Shown here one piece after another: positions 37,122 through 46,391 of a stretch of 64,000 nucleotides of DNA. Location of the stretch: the NCBI RefSeq assembly GCF_013363995.1, contig NZ_JABWGO010000019.1:24619-88618 (forward strand), written 5' to 3'. Numbering within the stretch: position 1 is the first letter of the stretch; every line of letters starts with the position of its first letter. Position numbers and translations under genes: made by a program. The notes beneath the pieces are model-generated. The model had not been told where the DNA came from. It saw only the letters and a program-made list of their open reading frames with translations, and ran no database searches. This stretch comes from Nonomuraea rhodomycinica. Lineage in GTDB: Bacteria; Actinomycetota; Actinomycetes; Streptosporangiales; Streptosporangiaceae.

Positions 37122-38633
37122 TCAGGAGCGGGCCTGCGACAGGACCTCCTCCGGGATGACCTTAGGCACGCCGCGCAGCCCCACCAGTGCGAGCACCGCC
37201 GCCACCACCAGCAGGCCGGCCGTGACCCGCCCCGTCACCCGCACCCCCTCCACGAACGCCGCCCGCGCGGCCCCCGCGAGCGCCGCCGCCTGCTCCGGGG
37301 GCAGGGACGCGGCCAGGCGCAACGCCTCCGCCAGCGATCTCCGCGCCGCCTCGGCGGGCACCCCGTCCGGCACCCGCAGACTCCCGCTGTACGCGCCGGT
37401 GAGCACGGTGCCCAGCACGGCGATCCCCAGCGCCCCGCCCAGCTCGAACGACGTCTCCGACACGGCCGCCGCCGCCCCGGCGCGCTCCTTGGGCGCGGTG
37501 GCCAGCACGTTGTCGTTGTTCACGGTGAACGCCAGCCCGATCCCGAGCCCGCCCGCCACCATCGCGACCACGATGAGGGGATAGCTCGGGTCCTGGCCGA
37601 GCGAGCCGTAGTACAGGAACGCCCCCGCGTTCAGCAGCAGGCCGAGCGCCACGACCCCGTTCCTGCCGAGCGGCCCGATGAGCCGGCCCGCCAGGAACCC
37701 GCCCACCGCGCCGCTGAGGCCGCCCGGCAGCCCGGCGAGCCCCGCCCGGAGCGGCGACCAGCCCAGCACGAGCTGGAAGTACCACGCGAAGATCAGCGAC
37801 ATGGCGGTCATGGTGAAGATCGCCAGCAGGGTCGTGCCGATCGACGCGCTGAACGCCCGGCGCCGGAACAGCCGCACGTCGATCAGCGGCTCCGCGAGCC
37901 GGCCCTGCCGCCACCCGAACCACGCCAGGCAGGCCAGGCCGAGCGCCCCGGCCACCCACACGTCCGGCCGGCCGGCGCCGTCGTGCGCCCCCTGCTTGAC
38001 CGCGTGGACGACGGCCACGATCCCGGCGGACGACAGCACCACGCTCGGCGCGTCGATCCGGCGCGGACGCGGGTCGCGCGACTCCGGCAGCACCACCAGG
38101 CCGCCGACGACGACCAGCATCATGATCGGCACGTTCACGAGGAACACCGACCCGTACCAGAACCGGTCGAGCAGCAGCCCGCCGACCACCGGCCCGAGGG
38201 CGAACCCGGCCGCGCTCATCCCGCTCCAGATCCCGATGGCGGAGGTGCGCTCGCCGGGATCGGTGAAGACGTTCCGGATGATCGACAGCGTCGACGGCAT
38301 GATCGTCGCACCCGCCACGCCGAGCAACGCGCGGGCCGCGATGAGCAGCTCGGGGGTGGGGGCGTACGCGGTCAGCACCGACGCGGCGCCGAACGCGGAG
38401 GCCCCGACGAGCAGCAGGCGCTTACGGCCGACGCGGTCACCGACGTTGCCCATGGTCACGAGCAGGCCCGCCAGCGCGAAGCCGTACACGTCGCCGATCC
38501 AGAGCAACTGGGTGGCGCTCGCGCCGAGGTCGGCGGTGAGGCTCGGCAGGGCGAGGTGCAGGACGGTCATGTCCAGGGACAGCAGCAAGGTGGCCAGGCA
38601 GGCGATCGCCAGACAGGCCCATCTGTTCGTCAT
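37122..38633 (-). CDS. DHA2-family MFS drug transporter (EmrB/QacA type)
   Basis: A 503-residue, 14-segment exporter. Motif A is GNVGDRVGRKRLLL. The LDMTVLHLALPSLTADLGAS opening and motif C (SAAGFALGPVVGG) identify the DHA2 group, close to the methyl-viologen/quaternary-ammonium SmvA-like pumps. ATG 38633 begins the first membrane segment; further upstream codons lack family sequence. It lies downstream of the AfsR-like regulator in the same direction, which may control it. Confidence 0.9.
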   Translation of the reverse strand: MTNRWACLAIACLATLLLSLDMTVLHLALPSLTADLGASATQLLWIGDVYGFALAGLLVTMGNVGDRVGRKRLLLVGASAFGAASVLTAYAPTPELLIAARALLGVAGATIMPSTLSIIRNVFTDPGERTSAIGIWSGMSAAGFALGPVVGGLLLDRFWYGSVFLVNVPIMMLVVVGGLVVLPESRDPRPRRIDAPSVVLSSAGIVAVVHAVKQGAHDGAGRPDVWVAGALGLACLAWFGWRQGRLAEPLIDVRLFRRRAFSASIGTTLLAIFTMTAMSLIFAWYFQLVLGWSPLRAGLAGLPGGLSGAVGGFLAGRLIGPLGRNGVVALGLLLNAGAFLYYGSLGQDPSYPLIVVAMVAGGLGIGLAFTVNNDNVLATAPKERAGAAAAVSETSFELGGALGIAVLGTVLTGAYSGSLRVPDGVPAEAARRSLAEALRLAASLPPEQAAALAGAARAAFVEGVRVTGRVTAGLLVVAAVLALVGLRGVPKVIPEEVLSQARS

Positions 38634-38709
38634 GCCCGCCACCGTCGCCGCCCGCGCTGACGGTCCGCCTACCGCCCGCTGACCATCCACCCGCCGTCCC
38701 GCCCGTCCG

Positions 38710-41613
38710 TCACCGAGGGGCCCGGCGCGGCGCTCCCTCCTCCAGCCGCCGCAGCTCCTCCAGGCCCGCGAGGAGCCGGTCGCGGACGTCCTCGGCGCTG
38801 TACCAGCCCTCGGGGCACTCGGCCAGCCCCTGCTCCAGGCGGGCCCGCGCCTCGGCGAGGTCGCCACGCTCCAGCGCGAGCTCCCCGAGCCCCGCCTGCG
38901 CCAGGGCGGTCATCTCGCTGGAGGCCGCCCGCCGCGCCAGCTCGTCCGCGCGCTCGTACCCGGCCCGGGCCTCCTCCGGGTCGCCCAGCCGGGCCGCCGC
39001 GTCCGCGCGCCGGCACAGGCTCTCCGCCATGTCCGGCAGCGCGCCCAGCTCGCGCGCCGTCTTCAGCGCCTGCCCGGCCAGCTCGTACGCGGACACGTAG
39101 TCGCCCTCCCGGAACGCCAGGTCCCCGAGCCCCGTCAGCACCAGCGCGATCCCCCAGCGCTCACCCAGCTGCCGGAAGGAGGCGAGCGCCTGGGTGAACC
39201 CCGCCTTGGCCACCCCGGCCCGGCCCGCGAGCTGCTCCACCAGCGCCACCCCGTACTGGGACAGCGCCCGCGACCACGGCGTCATCGAAGCCTCGGCGCC
39301 GGTCACGAGCTCCGACGCCCATTCGGCGGTGTCCGGCGGCCCGGCGAACATCGGCAGCACCATGGTCAGGAACTCCACCCGCGAGGGCAGGTACCCCAGC
39401 GGCAGCAGCCGCCGCAGCCCCGCGAGCCGTTCCCGCAGCGCCGCGCCCGGCTCATGGCCCCACGCGGCGACGAGCACGCACATCGCGTACTCCTCCTCCA
39501 AGCCCTCGGGAGCTTGGTCCGGCACCGTCGCCAGCACCGCCTGCGCCAGCTCGGCGCAGGCCAGCCGGTGCCCTCGCAGCCACCAGTAGCAGGCGGCGGC
39601 GGCCAGCAGGCGCAGCCCCAGCTCGGCGTGGCCGCTCTCGGCCGCCCAGCGCACGGCCGCGTCGAGATCGCCGCTCTCCTCGTCGAGGCGGGCCAGCCAG
39701 ACGAGCTGCTCGGCCCGGCGCACGTGCCGGTCGGCGGTGAGGGCGAGCTCCAGGTAGTACGCGGCATGAGCCTCCCGGACCCGCGCGACCTCGCCCGCCT
39801 CGGCCAGCCGCTCGGCGCAGAACGCGCGGATGGTCTGGAGCATCCGGTAGCGCCCGTCCACGACCTCGACCAGCGACTTGTCCGCCAGCGCGAACAACGT
39901 CTCCTCCGGGACCCCGCACACCCGCTCGGCCGCCTCAGGCGTGGCGCCGCCCGCGAACACCGCCATCCGCCGGGCCAGCCGCTGCTCGTCCTCGTCGAGC
40001 AGGTCCCAGCTCCAGGCGACCACGCCGCGCAGGGTCTGGTGCCGGGGCAGCGCGGTGCGGCTGCCCTTGGCCAGCAGGCGGAACCGGTCGTCCAGCCGCG
40101 CCGCCAGGTCCTCCAGGCTCATCGTGCGCAACCGGGCCGCGGCCAGCTCGATCGCCAGCGGGAGCCCGTCGAGCGCCCGGCACACGCCCGCCACGGCCGC
40201 CCCGTTGCCCTCGTCCACCGTGAAGCCCGGCCGTACCGCCGCCGCCCGGTCGGCGAACAACCGGACGGCGGCGGAGCCGAGCAGGTCCGCCGCGCCGGGC
40301 GGCGGGAGGTCGAGCGGCGCCACGGGCAGCACCCGCTCGCCGGTGATGCCGAGCGCCTCGCGGCTCGTCGCCAGCACGCGCAGCGCCGGGCAGGCGGCGA
40401 GCAGCGCGTCGGCCAGCTCGGCGGCGGCCTCCACCACGTGCTCGCAGTTGTCGAGGACGAGCAGCAGGTCGCGGCCCGCGAGCGCCGCCACCAGCCGCGC
40501 CGCCGGGTCCGCGTTGGGCCGCTCCGGGCCGGACAGCAGCGGGTCGCGCACGCCCAGAGCCGCCAGCACCGCCTTCGCCACGTCCCCGCCCGCCGCCAGC
40601 GGGGCGAGCTGCACGAGGCAGACGTCGCCGTCCGTCCGTCCCACGGCCTCCAGCGCGAGCCGCGTCTTGCCGGCGCCGCCCGCGCCGACGAGGGTGACGA
40701 GCCGCGCCTCCCGCAGGTACGCGCCGACCTGCCGCAGCTCCTCGGTCCGGCCCACGAAGCTGGTGAGCTGCGCCCGCAGCCCGCGCCGCCCCAGGCGGCC
40801 ACCGCCGTCCGGCGGGCCGGGCGCGGCGCGTCCCGCGGTACGGGCCATGCCGGGACGCTGCGCGCCCCCGCCCGGTGACGGCGACAGCGACGGGTCGCCC
40901 CGCAGGACGGCCAGGTGGGTGGCCGACAGCTCGGTCCCCGGATCGATGCCCAGCTCCTCCGCCAGCGCCCGGCGGGCCCGCTCGTACGCGGTCAGCGCCT
41001 CGGCCTGCCGCCCGCTGCCGTACAGGGCGCGCATGAGCTGGGCGTGCGGCCGTTCCCGCAGCGGGTGGGCGGCGGTGAGCCGGCGCAGCTCGGCCACGAC
41101 CTCCCGGTGGCGCCCCAGCTCCAGGTCGGCCTGCACGCGGTCCTCGACCGCGGCCAGGCGCAGCTCCTCCAGCCCCGCGACGACGGGCTCGGCGTGCGGC
41201 ACGTCGGCCAGGGGCGCGCCGCGCCACAGCCCGAGGGCCTCGTGCAGCAGCCCGGCCGCGCGCAGGGGGTCCCCGGCGGCGAGCGCCGTGCGGCCCTCGG
41301 CGGCGAGCCGCGTGAAGCGGCGCGCGTCCACGTCCTCCGGGTCGGCCGCGAGCAGGTATCCCGCCGGATGGAACTCCACCAGCTCCCTGCCGAGGGCCCT
41401 GCGCAGCCGCGACACCTGGGACTGCAGCGCGTTGGCCACGCCCTCCGGGGGCCGCTCGCCGTACAGGCCGTCGATCAGGCTGCCGGCGCCGACGACCCGG
41501 CCCGCGTCGAGGGCGAGCAGGGCGAGCAGCGCCCGTACGCGGGGCCCGCCGAGCGGGATCGGCTCCCCGTCCTCGCCCACCACGCGAGCCGGGCCGAGGA
41601 TCTCGAAGCGCAT
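38710..41613 (-). CDS. AfsR/SARP-type regulator with NB-ARC and TPR domains
   Basis: A 967-residue regulator. Residues 1-95 form an OmpR-like winged helix (MRFEILGPARV to GYLLA). A bacterial transcriptional activation domain (BTAD) follows to about 245, ending in ELGIDPGTEL. An NB-ARC/AAA ATPase follows with P-loop GAGGAGKTRLALE and LLVLDNCEHV, then C-terminal TPR repeats. These large SARP proteins activate secondary metabolism or stress genes. No biosynthetic cluster is visible here; the MFS pump downstream is the nearest candidate target. Confidence 0.92.
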   Translation of the reverse strand: MRFEILGPARVVGEDGEPIPLGGPRVRALLALLALDAGRVVGAGSLIDGLYGERPPEGVANALQSQVSRLRRALGRELVEFHPAGYLLAADPEDVDARRFTRLAAEGRTALAAGDPLRAAGLLHEALGLWRGAPLADVPHAEPVVAGLEELRLAAVEDRVQADLELGRHREVVAELRRLTAAHPLRERPHAQLMRALYGSGRQAEALTAYERARRALAEELGIDPGTELSATHLAVLRGDPSLSPSPGGGAQRPGMARTAGRAAPGPPDGGGRLGRRGLRAQLTSFVGRTEELRQVGAYLREARLVTLVGAGGAGKTRLALEAVGRTDGDVCLVQLAPLAAGGDVAKAVLAALGVRDPLLSGPERPNADPAARLVAALAGRDLLLVLDNCEHVVEAAAELADALLAACPALRVLATSREALGITGERVLPVAPLDLPPPGAADLLGSAAVRLFADRAAAVRPGFTVDEGNGAAVAGVCRALDGLPLAIELAAARLRTMSLEDLAARLDDRFRLLAKGSRTALPRHQTLRGVVAWSWDLLDEDEQRLARRMAVFAGGATPEAAERVCGVPEETLFALADKSLVEVVDGRYRMLQTIRAFCAERLAEAGEVARVREAHAAYYLELALTADRHVRRAEQLVWLARLDEESGDLDAAVRWAAESGHAELGLRLLAAAACYWWLRGHRLACAELAQAVLATVPDQAPEGLEEEYAMCVLVAAWGHEPGAALRERLAGLRRLLPLGYLPSRVEFLTMVLPMFAGPPDTAEWASELVTGAEASMTPWSRALSQYGVALVEQLAGRAGVAKAGFTQALASFRQLGERWGIALVLTGLGDLAFREGDYVSAYELAGQALKTARELGALPDMAESLCRRADAAARLGDPEEARAGYERADELARRAASSEMTALAQAGLGELALERGDLAEARARLEQGLAECPEGWYSAEDVRDRLLAGLEELRRLEEGAPRRAPR

Positions 41614-41619
41614 GACCCG

Positions 41620-41625
41620 ATTATC
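41620..41625 (-). promoter_or_regulatory. -10 element placing the AfsR-like mRNA start at the ATG
   Basis: On the minus strand GATAAT (41625-41620) matches TATAAT at five of six positions. The ATG begins seven bases after its end (A at 41613), the normal distance for a transcription start, so the message is probably leaderless. No good -35 is seen. Confidence 0.45.
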
Positions 41626-41685
41626 CCGGCACGCCGCCCACCGGCACGGCGGACGGCGCGCGAGAGCGCGGGAATCTCCCGTGCG

Positions 41686-42453
41686 TCAGGGCCGGGGGAG
41701 GATCGCGGTGATCTCCGCGTACGACGGCACGGGCGGGGCCGGCTCCCCGCGTACGGCCAGCACCGCGGCCAGCGCCCCCTGCACGGACGCCCGGTACAGC
41801 AGCGATCCCGTGCTCACCCGCGCCACCCCCGCCCCGGCGAGCCGGTCCAGCGACGGCCCACCGGGCTGGTACAGCACGTTGAGCGGCAGCGACGTGGCGG
41901 CGACCACCTCGGCGATCTCGCCCGGATCGCTCAGCCCCGGGACGAAGATGCCGTCCGCGTGCCCGTAGGCGCGTACCCGCTCCAGCGTGTCGCCCGTCCT
42001 GAGCCAGCGCGTGTCGGTGCGGGCGTTGACGAACACGCCGTGGCCCATCGCCGCCTCGATGATCCGCTGGTGCAGCGCGATCGGGCGCAGCGTCCCGTCG
42101 GGCCGGCCGTCCTCCAGGTTGACTCCGGCCACGCCGAGCGCCGCCAGCGCCGCGACCAGGTCCGACACCTGCGCCGGGTCGTCGCTGAAGCCTCCTTCGA
42201 TGTCCACGGTGACCAGGACGCCGAGGCCGCACATCCGCTCGGCCAGTTCGACGGTCTCCGCCCGGGTGGCCCCGGCCGCGTCCGGCTTGCCGTGGACGGC
42301 CGCCACGCCGAGGCTCGTCGTGCCGATCGCGGCGAACCCCTGGGCGGCGAGGGCGGCGGCGGAGCCGTAGTCCCAGGCGTTGGGCAGCAGCAGCGGGTCG
42401 CCCGGCCGGTGCAGGTCGCGGAAGGCGGCGAATCGTCGCTCTGCCGTGGTCAC
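41686..42453 (-). CDS. Isocitrate lyase/PEP mutase family protein
   Basis: A 255-residue TIM-barrel protein. The family motifs are LPNAWDYGSAAALAAQGFAAIGTTS at the N-terminus and VTVDIEGGFSDDP (metal and catalytic region). VNLEDG and VFVNARTDT follow. The KKCGH loop Cys of isocitrate lyases is absent, as in the oxaloacetate-hydrolase/phosphonomutase branch. It may cleave a C-C or C-P bond of a 2-oxo acid. GTG start overlaps the P450 stop by four bases, so the two are co-translated. Confidence 0.85.
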   Translation of the reverse strand: MTTAERRFAAFRDLHRPGDPLLLPNAWDYGSAAALAAQGFAAIGTTSLGVAAVHGKPDAAGATRAETVELAERMCGLGVLVTVDIEGGFSDDPAQVSDLVAALAALGVAGVNLEDGRPDGTLRPIALHQRIIEAAMGHGVFVNARTDTRWLRTGDTLERVRAYGHADGIFVPGLSDPGEIAEVVAATSLPLNVLYQPGGPSLDRLAGAGVARVSTGSLLYRASVQGALAAVLAVRGEPAPPVPSYAEITAILPRP

Positions 42454-43247
42454 AGCTCCTCCTCGGGAAGCGACGCGGATCGGCCGGGCGCGGCGCGCAG
42501 CCCGTCGAGGACGCCCGCCGCCAGCGCGAGGGCGTGGGCCGAGGCGGGGCAGGGCCGCACGCCGTGGCCGAACGTCAGGTGCGGGGTCTCGCCCCTGGCC
42601 GGGTCGAACCGTTCCGGATCGGCGAACACGGCCGGGTCGCGGTTGGCCGCGACCAGGTCGATGACGACCTCCTCGCCGGTGGCCTGCTCCACGCGGCGGC
42701 TGGCCCTGAGCGGCGGATCGTGGCGCAGCGTCTCCCGCAGCAGCCCCTCGACCCCGGCCCGGTCGTCGTGGGTGAGGGCGTTCGTGATGAGGGCCTCGGT
42801 GGCGGCGTGCGCCTGGAGCAGCAGCGTCAGGTCCGTGACGGCCGGCGGCCCGTCGCCCACCAGCGCGGTCAGCCCGGCCACCGCCGCGTCGGCCTCCGGG
42901 GTCTCCTCGCCGGACAGGTAGCCGGTGGCGGCGGCCTCGACCAGGGACACGGGGACCGCGACTCCGAGGGCGGCGGCCAGCACCTGCGTGGGCACGCCCG
43001 TCCAGTCGCCGCCGCGCTCCAGCGTCGCCTCGCGCGCGCTCCGGCGCAGCGCGGCCGGGTCGAGCTCCGCGAGCCGCTCCTCCAGGGCCCGGCGCCGCTC
43101 GGCGTGCGTCTCCCCGCTGCTGAACCGCGACACCCGGGCCCGCAGCCACCCCAGCGTGTACGGCGGCGCGTCCTGGCGCACGGGCGGCGGGACGTACCGG
43201 GGGTCCGCGAGCACCGCCCGGGCCTCGTCGTGACGTGTGATGACCAT
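42450..43247 (-). CDS. Unusually short cytochrome P450-like protein
   Basis: A protein of about 265 residues with a P450 C-terminal core. K-helix ExxR is E172-R175 in RETLRHDPP, and the heme-binding loop is FGHGVRPCPA with Cys233. A degenerate I-helix (QAHAATEAL) precedes. It starts at what corresponds to roughly residue 50 of a normal P450, and the linker from I-helix to K-helix is much shortened, so about 130 residues are missing relative to the usual 400. The upstream in-frame extension reads through a tandem repeat and is unlikely to be translated. Function uncertain; it is coupled to the PEP-mutase gene. Confidence 0.72.
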   Translation of the reverse strand: MVITRHDEARAVLADPRYVPPPVRQDAPPYTLGWLRARVSRFSSGETHAERRRALEERLAELDPAALRRSAREATLERGGDWTGVPTQVLAAALGVAVPVSLVEAAATGYLSGEETPEADAAVAGLTALVGDGPPAVTDLTLLLQAHAATEALITNALTHDDRAGVEGLLRETLRHDPPLRASRRVEQATGEEVVIDLVAANRDPAVFADPERFDPARGETPHLTFGHGVRPCPASAHALALAAGVLDGLRAAPGRSASLPEEEL

Positions 43248-43317
43248 GCGATTCACGCTATGCCGTGATTCCTTCGACCCGCGCCGAAGCATGCCGGGCC
43301 GGAGGCGTGTCGGCCGC

Positions 43318-43382
43318 GGCGGCACGTCGGGGCGGCACGTCGCGGCAGCACGTCGGGACAGCACGTCGGGGCGGCACGCCCG
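43318..43382. repeat. Five-copy 13-bp tandem repeat
   Basis: Five contiguous 13-base units (43318, 43331, 43344, 43357 and 43370) have the form GGCGGCACGTCGG with few substitutions. The array lies between the P450 start and the DUF998 gene end, about 70 bases upstream of the P450 ATG. Confidence 0.85.
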
Positions 43383-43408
43383 CACAGGAAGCGATCAGGG
43401 GGACGGCG

Positions 43409-44218
43409 TCAGGCCGCCACGTTGCCGCGGCCGTCGCGCTGCTCGCGCCGAGGCTCGGGGACCCGGGGGAGCGGCGGCGCGGCCGGGGACGAGGAGGCGC
43501 ACGTCACGGCGGGGCGTCCGCGCCGGGCCGAGGCCAGCGCCATGAGGGCGACCAGGGAGATCTCGGACAGCGCCAGCGCCCGTTCGAGCAGACCGTAGTA
43601 GGCGTCGCCGCCGATCAGCGGGGACAGGAAGGAGGCCGGATGGGCGGCCAGGAACGCGGCCAGCGCCAGCGCGGACGTGACGCTCACGGCCCGGACGACG
43701 TTCCACCGCGGCGCGACGGACAGCCGAGGGCCGGCGTCCCCCAGGGCGGAGCCGGAGCGGTGGGCACGGCGCGGCGCCGAGGCGTCGCGGGCCAGGACCC
43801 AGCCGGCGACCGGCAGGGCGGTGAAGACGACCGCGGACGCCCACCGGTGGATCTCGCCCGCCATCGAGGAGATCTCCGCGGCCGACGGGTCGGTGGGGAA
43901 CACCGCGCCCAGCATCAGGCCGCCCGCGGCGGCCACCAGCAGCACCCGCGTCGCCGCCGAGCGGGACGGCGCCCGCGCCGCCAGCCCGTACGCCAGCAGG
44001 ACGCACGCACCGGCCAGGGCCAGCATGCCGCCCAGCACGGGGATCGTCCCCCCGGGCACGAGGGCGTAGTCGCTGAGCAGCGGCTGCGCCGGCAGCGTCA
44101 CCTCGGCGTAGGCCAGGGCCCCGGCGGCGGCCACCGCGCACGTCACCGCGCCCGCCACGACACCGCCCGGCGCCACGGCATCCGTCACCATGTCATCGGC
44201 CGGGAGGGGCTCGCTCAT
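43409..44218 (-). CDS. DUF998 integral membrane protein
   Basis: A 269-residue membrane protein with six to seven hydrophobic segments. LLSDYALVPGG near the N-terminus and the FPTDPSAAEISSMAGEIHRWAS loop are typical of the DUF998 family. The C-terminal 30 residues are Pro/Arg-rich and cytoplasmic-looking. It overlaps the GT4 gene by four bases, so the two products probably work together, perhaps in a membrane glycolipid step. Function otherwise unknown. Confidence 0.82.
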   Translation of the reverse strand: MSEPLPADDMVTDAVAPGGVVAGAVTCAVAAAGALAYAEVTLPAQPLLSDYALVPGGTIPVLGGMLALAGACVLLAYGLAARAPSRSAATRVLLVAAAGGLMLGAVFPTDPSAAEISSMAGEIHRWASAVVFTALPVAGWVLARDASAPRRAHRSGSALGDAGPRLSVAPRWNVVRAVSVTSALALAAFLAAHPASFLSPLIGGDAYYGLLERALALSEISLVALMALASARRGRPAVTCASSSPAAPPLPRVPEPRREQRDGRGNVAA

Positions 44219-45444
44219 CGCGTCACCTCGTCGTAGATCTGCTCGAAGCGGGCCAGCGACGCCTGGTGGTCGTGGGTCAGGGCGAGGTCGCGGCTGGCCC
44301 GGCCGAGGCGGGCGCGCAGCTCGCCGTTGGCGAGGATCGCGGTCAGGTGCCGTGCGAGGCCCATGACGTCGCCGGGCTCGAACAGGTATCCGTTGCCGTC
44401 GACCAGGTGCGGCAGGGCCATCGCGTCGGCGGCCACCACCGGCAGCCCGGTGGCCATCGCCTCCAGCGTGGCGATGCTCTGCAGCTCGGCCACGCTCGGC
44501 ATGGCGAACACGTCGGCCGCCGCGAACGCCTGCGGCATGATCTCGTCCGGCACGAAGCCCAGGAAGATCACCCGATCGGCCACACCGATCCGGCCGGCCA
44601 GGCGCTCCAGCTCCTCCCGCTGGTTGCCGCGGCCGACCAGCACCACCTGCGCGTCGACGGTGTTGAGCACGTGCGGCAGCGCCCGCACCAGCTCGCCGAG
44701 GCGCTTCTCCTCGTCCAGGCGGCCGACGAACAGCGCGGTGGGCCGGTCGGGCAGGTCGAACAGCCTGCGCGCCCACTGCTTCGGCTCGCTGTGCGGGTGG
44801 AAGCGGGCCAGGTCGATGCCGCACGAGACCGGCTCGACGTCCCCGGCGAAGCCCTGGTCGCGCAGCAGCCCGGCGGCCAGCGGCGTGGGCGTGGTGACGT
44901 GGTCGGCGCGGCGGAAGACGCGGTTGAAGTCGCGCCACGCCACCCGGCCCACCCGCTCGCGCAGCGCCGCCGGGATGTGGCCGAACTGGAAGAGGTTGTC
45001 GGGCATGAAGTGGTTGGTGGCCACGATCGGCACCCCGCGGCGGCGGGCGGCGGCGATGGCGGCGCGGCCGACCACGAAGTGGCCCTGGCTGTGCAGGACG
45101 TCGGGTCTGACGGCGTCGAGCAGCCGGTCGAGCCGGGTGGGGATCGTGACCCGCATCGTCGGGTGCACGACCAGCGGGGCGGAGCGCAGCCGGTGGACGA
45201 CGACGCCGTCGACCACGTCGGCCGTGGCCGGGCCGCTGTCCGACTGGCAGACCACGTGCACCTCGTTGCCGCGCGCGGCCAGGCCGGTGGCCAGGCGGTG
45301 GGTGAAGTAGGCCGTGCCGTTGACGTCCGGGGGATAGGTGTCGGTGGAGATGAGGACGCGGCGCGGACGCTCGGCGACGGGGGCGAGCTCGGCGGCGGTC
45401 GCGGTCGCGGTGACCGTGACGGCGTCGGTGAGGGGCATGGCCAT
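44215..45444 (-). CDS. Family 4 glycosyltransferase
   Basis: A 409-residue GT-B enzyme. The N-terminal domain has ISTDTYPPDVNGTAYFTHRLATGLAARGNEVHVV. The C-terminal donor domain has LFVGRLDEEKRL and the EX7E-like PSVAELQSIATLEAMATGLPVVA. The arrangement resembles actinobacterial mannosyltransferases of the PimB/MgtA type, but acceptor and donor cannot be fixed from sequence. It leads a two-gene operon with DUF998. ATG 45438 is an alternative start. Confidence 0.87.
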   Translation of the reverse strand: MAMPLTDAVTVTATATAAELAPVAERPRRVLISTDTYPPDVNGTAYFTHRLATGLAARGNEVHVVCQSDSGPATADVVDGVVVHRLRSAPLVVHPTMRVTIPTRLDRLLDAVRPDVLHSQGHFVVGRAAIAAARRRGVPIVATNHFMPDNLFQFGHIPAALRERVGRVAWRDFNRVFRRADHVTTPTPLAAGLLRDQGFAGDVEPVSCGIDLARFHPHSEPKQWARRLFDLPDRPTALFVGRLDEEKRLGELVRALPHVLNTVDAQVVLVGRGNQREELERLAGRIGVADRVIFLGFVPDEIMPQAFAAADVFAMPSVAELQSIATLEAMATGLPVVAADAMALPHLVDGNGYLFEPGDVMGLARHLTAILANGELRARLGRASRDLALTHDHQASLARFEQIYDEVTR

Positions 45445-45475
45445 GGGGAGGGCTCCGTTTCCAGGAGGGTCAGGG

Positions 45476-45530
45476 GGTCGAGGGGTTCGCGGGGTTTCGT
45501 CGTGAGTTCGTGGGATTTCGAGGGGGTTCA
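45476..45530. repeat. Helically phased TTCG repeats upstream of the GT4 gene
   Basis: TTCG (last copy TTCA) recurs at 45486, 45496, 45507, 45517 and 45527 in a G-rich context, spacings 10, 11, 10 and 10. The block lies 40-85 bases upstream of the GT4 start, where a promoter would be. It may be a simple tandem repeat or a multi-site operator. Confidence 0.5.
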
Positions 45531-45547
45531 GGCAGGCGAAGGGCCGG

Positions 45548-46354
45548 TCACGGGCGTGCCTCCAGGGGGGTGGTGCGGGCCAGCGCGACGGTGCCCGCCG
45601 CGGTCAGCGCCGCGGCGGCGACCGGCGCGAGCCCCGTCGGCAGAGGCTCGCCCAGCAGCAGCGCGCCGAACGCCACCGCGGTGAGCGGGTCGGCGATCTG
45701 CAGGGACGCGAACGAGACGCCGAAGTGGCCCACGGCGTACGCCCGCTGGAGCATGGCCAGCGCCAGCAGGGCCGGCGCCGGGAGAGCGAGGAGGTACCAC
45801 CAGTTCCACCCGCCGTCCACCAGCACCCGCATGAGCGTGGCCGTGGCGCCGTACAGGACTCCGGAGCTGGTGGCGAGCAGGGCGGCCCGGCCCGCGGGCG
45901 AGGCCACCCGGGAGGCGCCCCACAGCAGCGCCGCCGCGACGCCGGCGACCCCGAGCAGCGTCAGCACCCCGGGCGGGCCGAGCACGGCCGGCTCGTCCGA
46001 CTCGGGCACCAGCAGCACCAGGCCGACGAGCCCCGCCGCCACCATCGCGGCGGCGCCCAGCTCGGCGCGGGACGGCCGGCGCCCGTGCAGGGTGGCCGCG
46101 ATGGGCAGCGCGAACAGCAGGCTGGCCACCCCCATGGGCTGGACCACGGTCAGCGGCCCGAGGCCGAGCGCCACGATGTGCAGGCCGCCGCCCGCCAGGA
46201 TGCTCGCCCCGCCGGCCAGCCACCGCGGCCGGCGCAGCAGCCCGAGCAGCCCGCGCAGGCCGGGGGTTCCGGCCGCCTCGAACTGCTGGAGAGCGGCGCC
46301 CAGCGCGAAGAACAGCGAACCGACCAGGGCGATCACCGCGGCCAGCAGCGTCAT
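45548..46354 (-). CDS. DMT-superfamily (EamA-like) transporter
   Basis: A 268-residue membrane protein with nine to ten hydrophobic segments in two related halves. The halves end in LGLGPLTVVQPMGVASLLFALP and FASLQIADPLTAVAFGALLLGEPL, typical for the drug/metabolite family. Substrate unknown. ATG start. It is 37 bases downstream of the DedA gene and may share its transcript. Confidence 0.85.
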   Translation of the reverse strand: MTLLAAVIALVGSLFFALGAALQQFEAAGTPGLRGLLGLLRRPRWLAGGASILAGGGLHIVALGLGPLTVVQPMGVASLLFALPIAATLHGRRPSRAELGAAAMVAAGLVGLVLLVPESDEPAVLGPPGVLTLLGVAGVAAALLWGASRVASPAGRAALLATSSGVLYGATATLMRVLVDGGWNWWYLLALPAPALLALAMLQRAYAVGHFGVSFASLQIADPLTAVAFGALLLGEPLPTGLAPVAAAALTAAGTVALARTTPLEARP

Positions 46355-46391
46355 GTCCTCTCCTCTCGCTTCGGATGGTCACCGGGCAGGG

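Noticed and set aside
43248..43385. Longer start for the short P450
   Set aside because: The extra 46 codons translate the 13-bp tandem repeat and give Arg/Pro-rich sequence unlike a P450 N-terminus.
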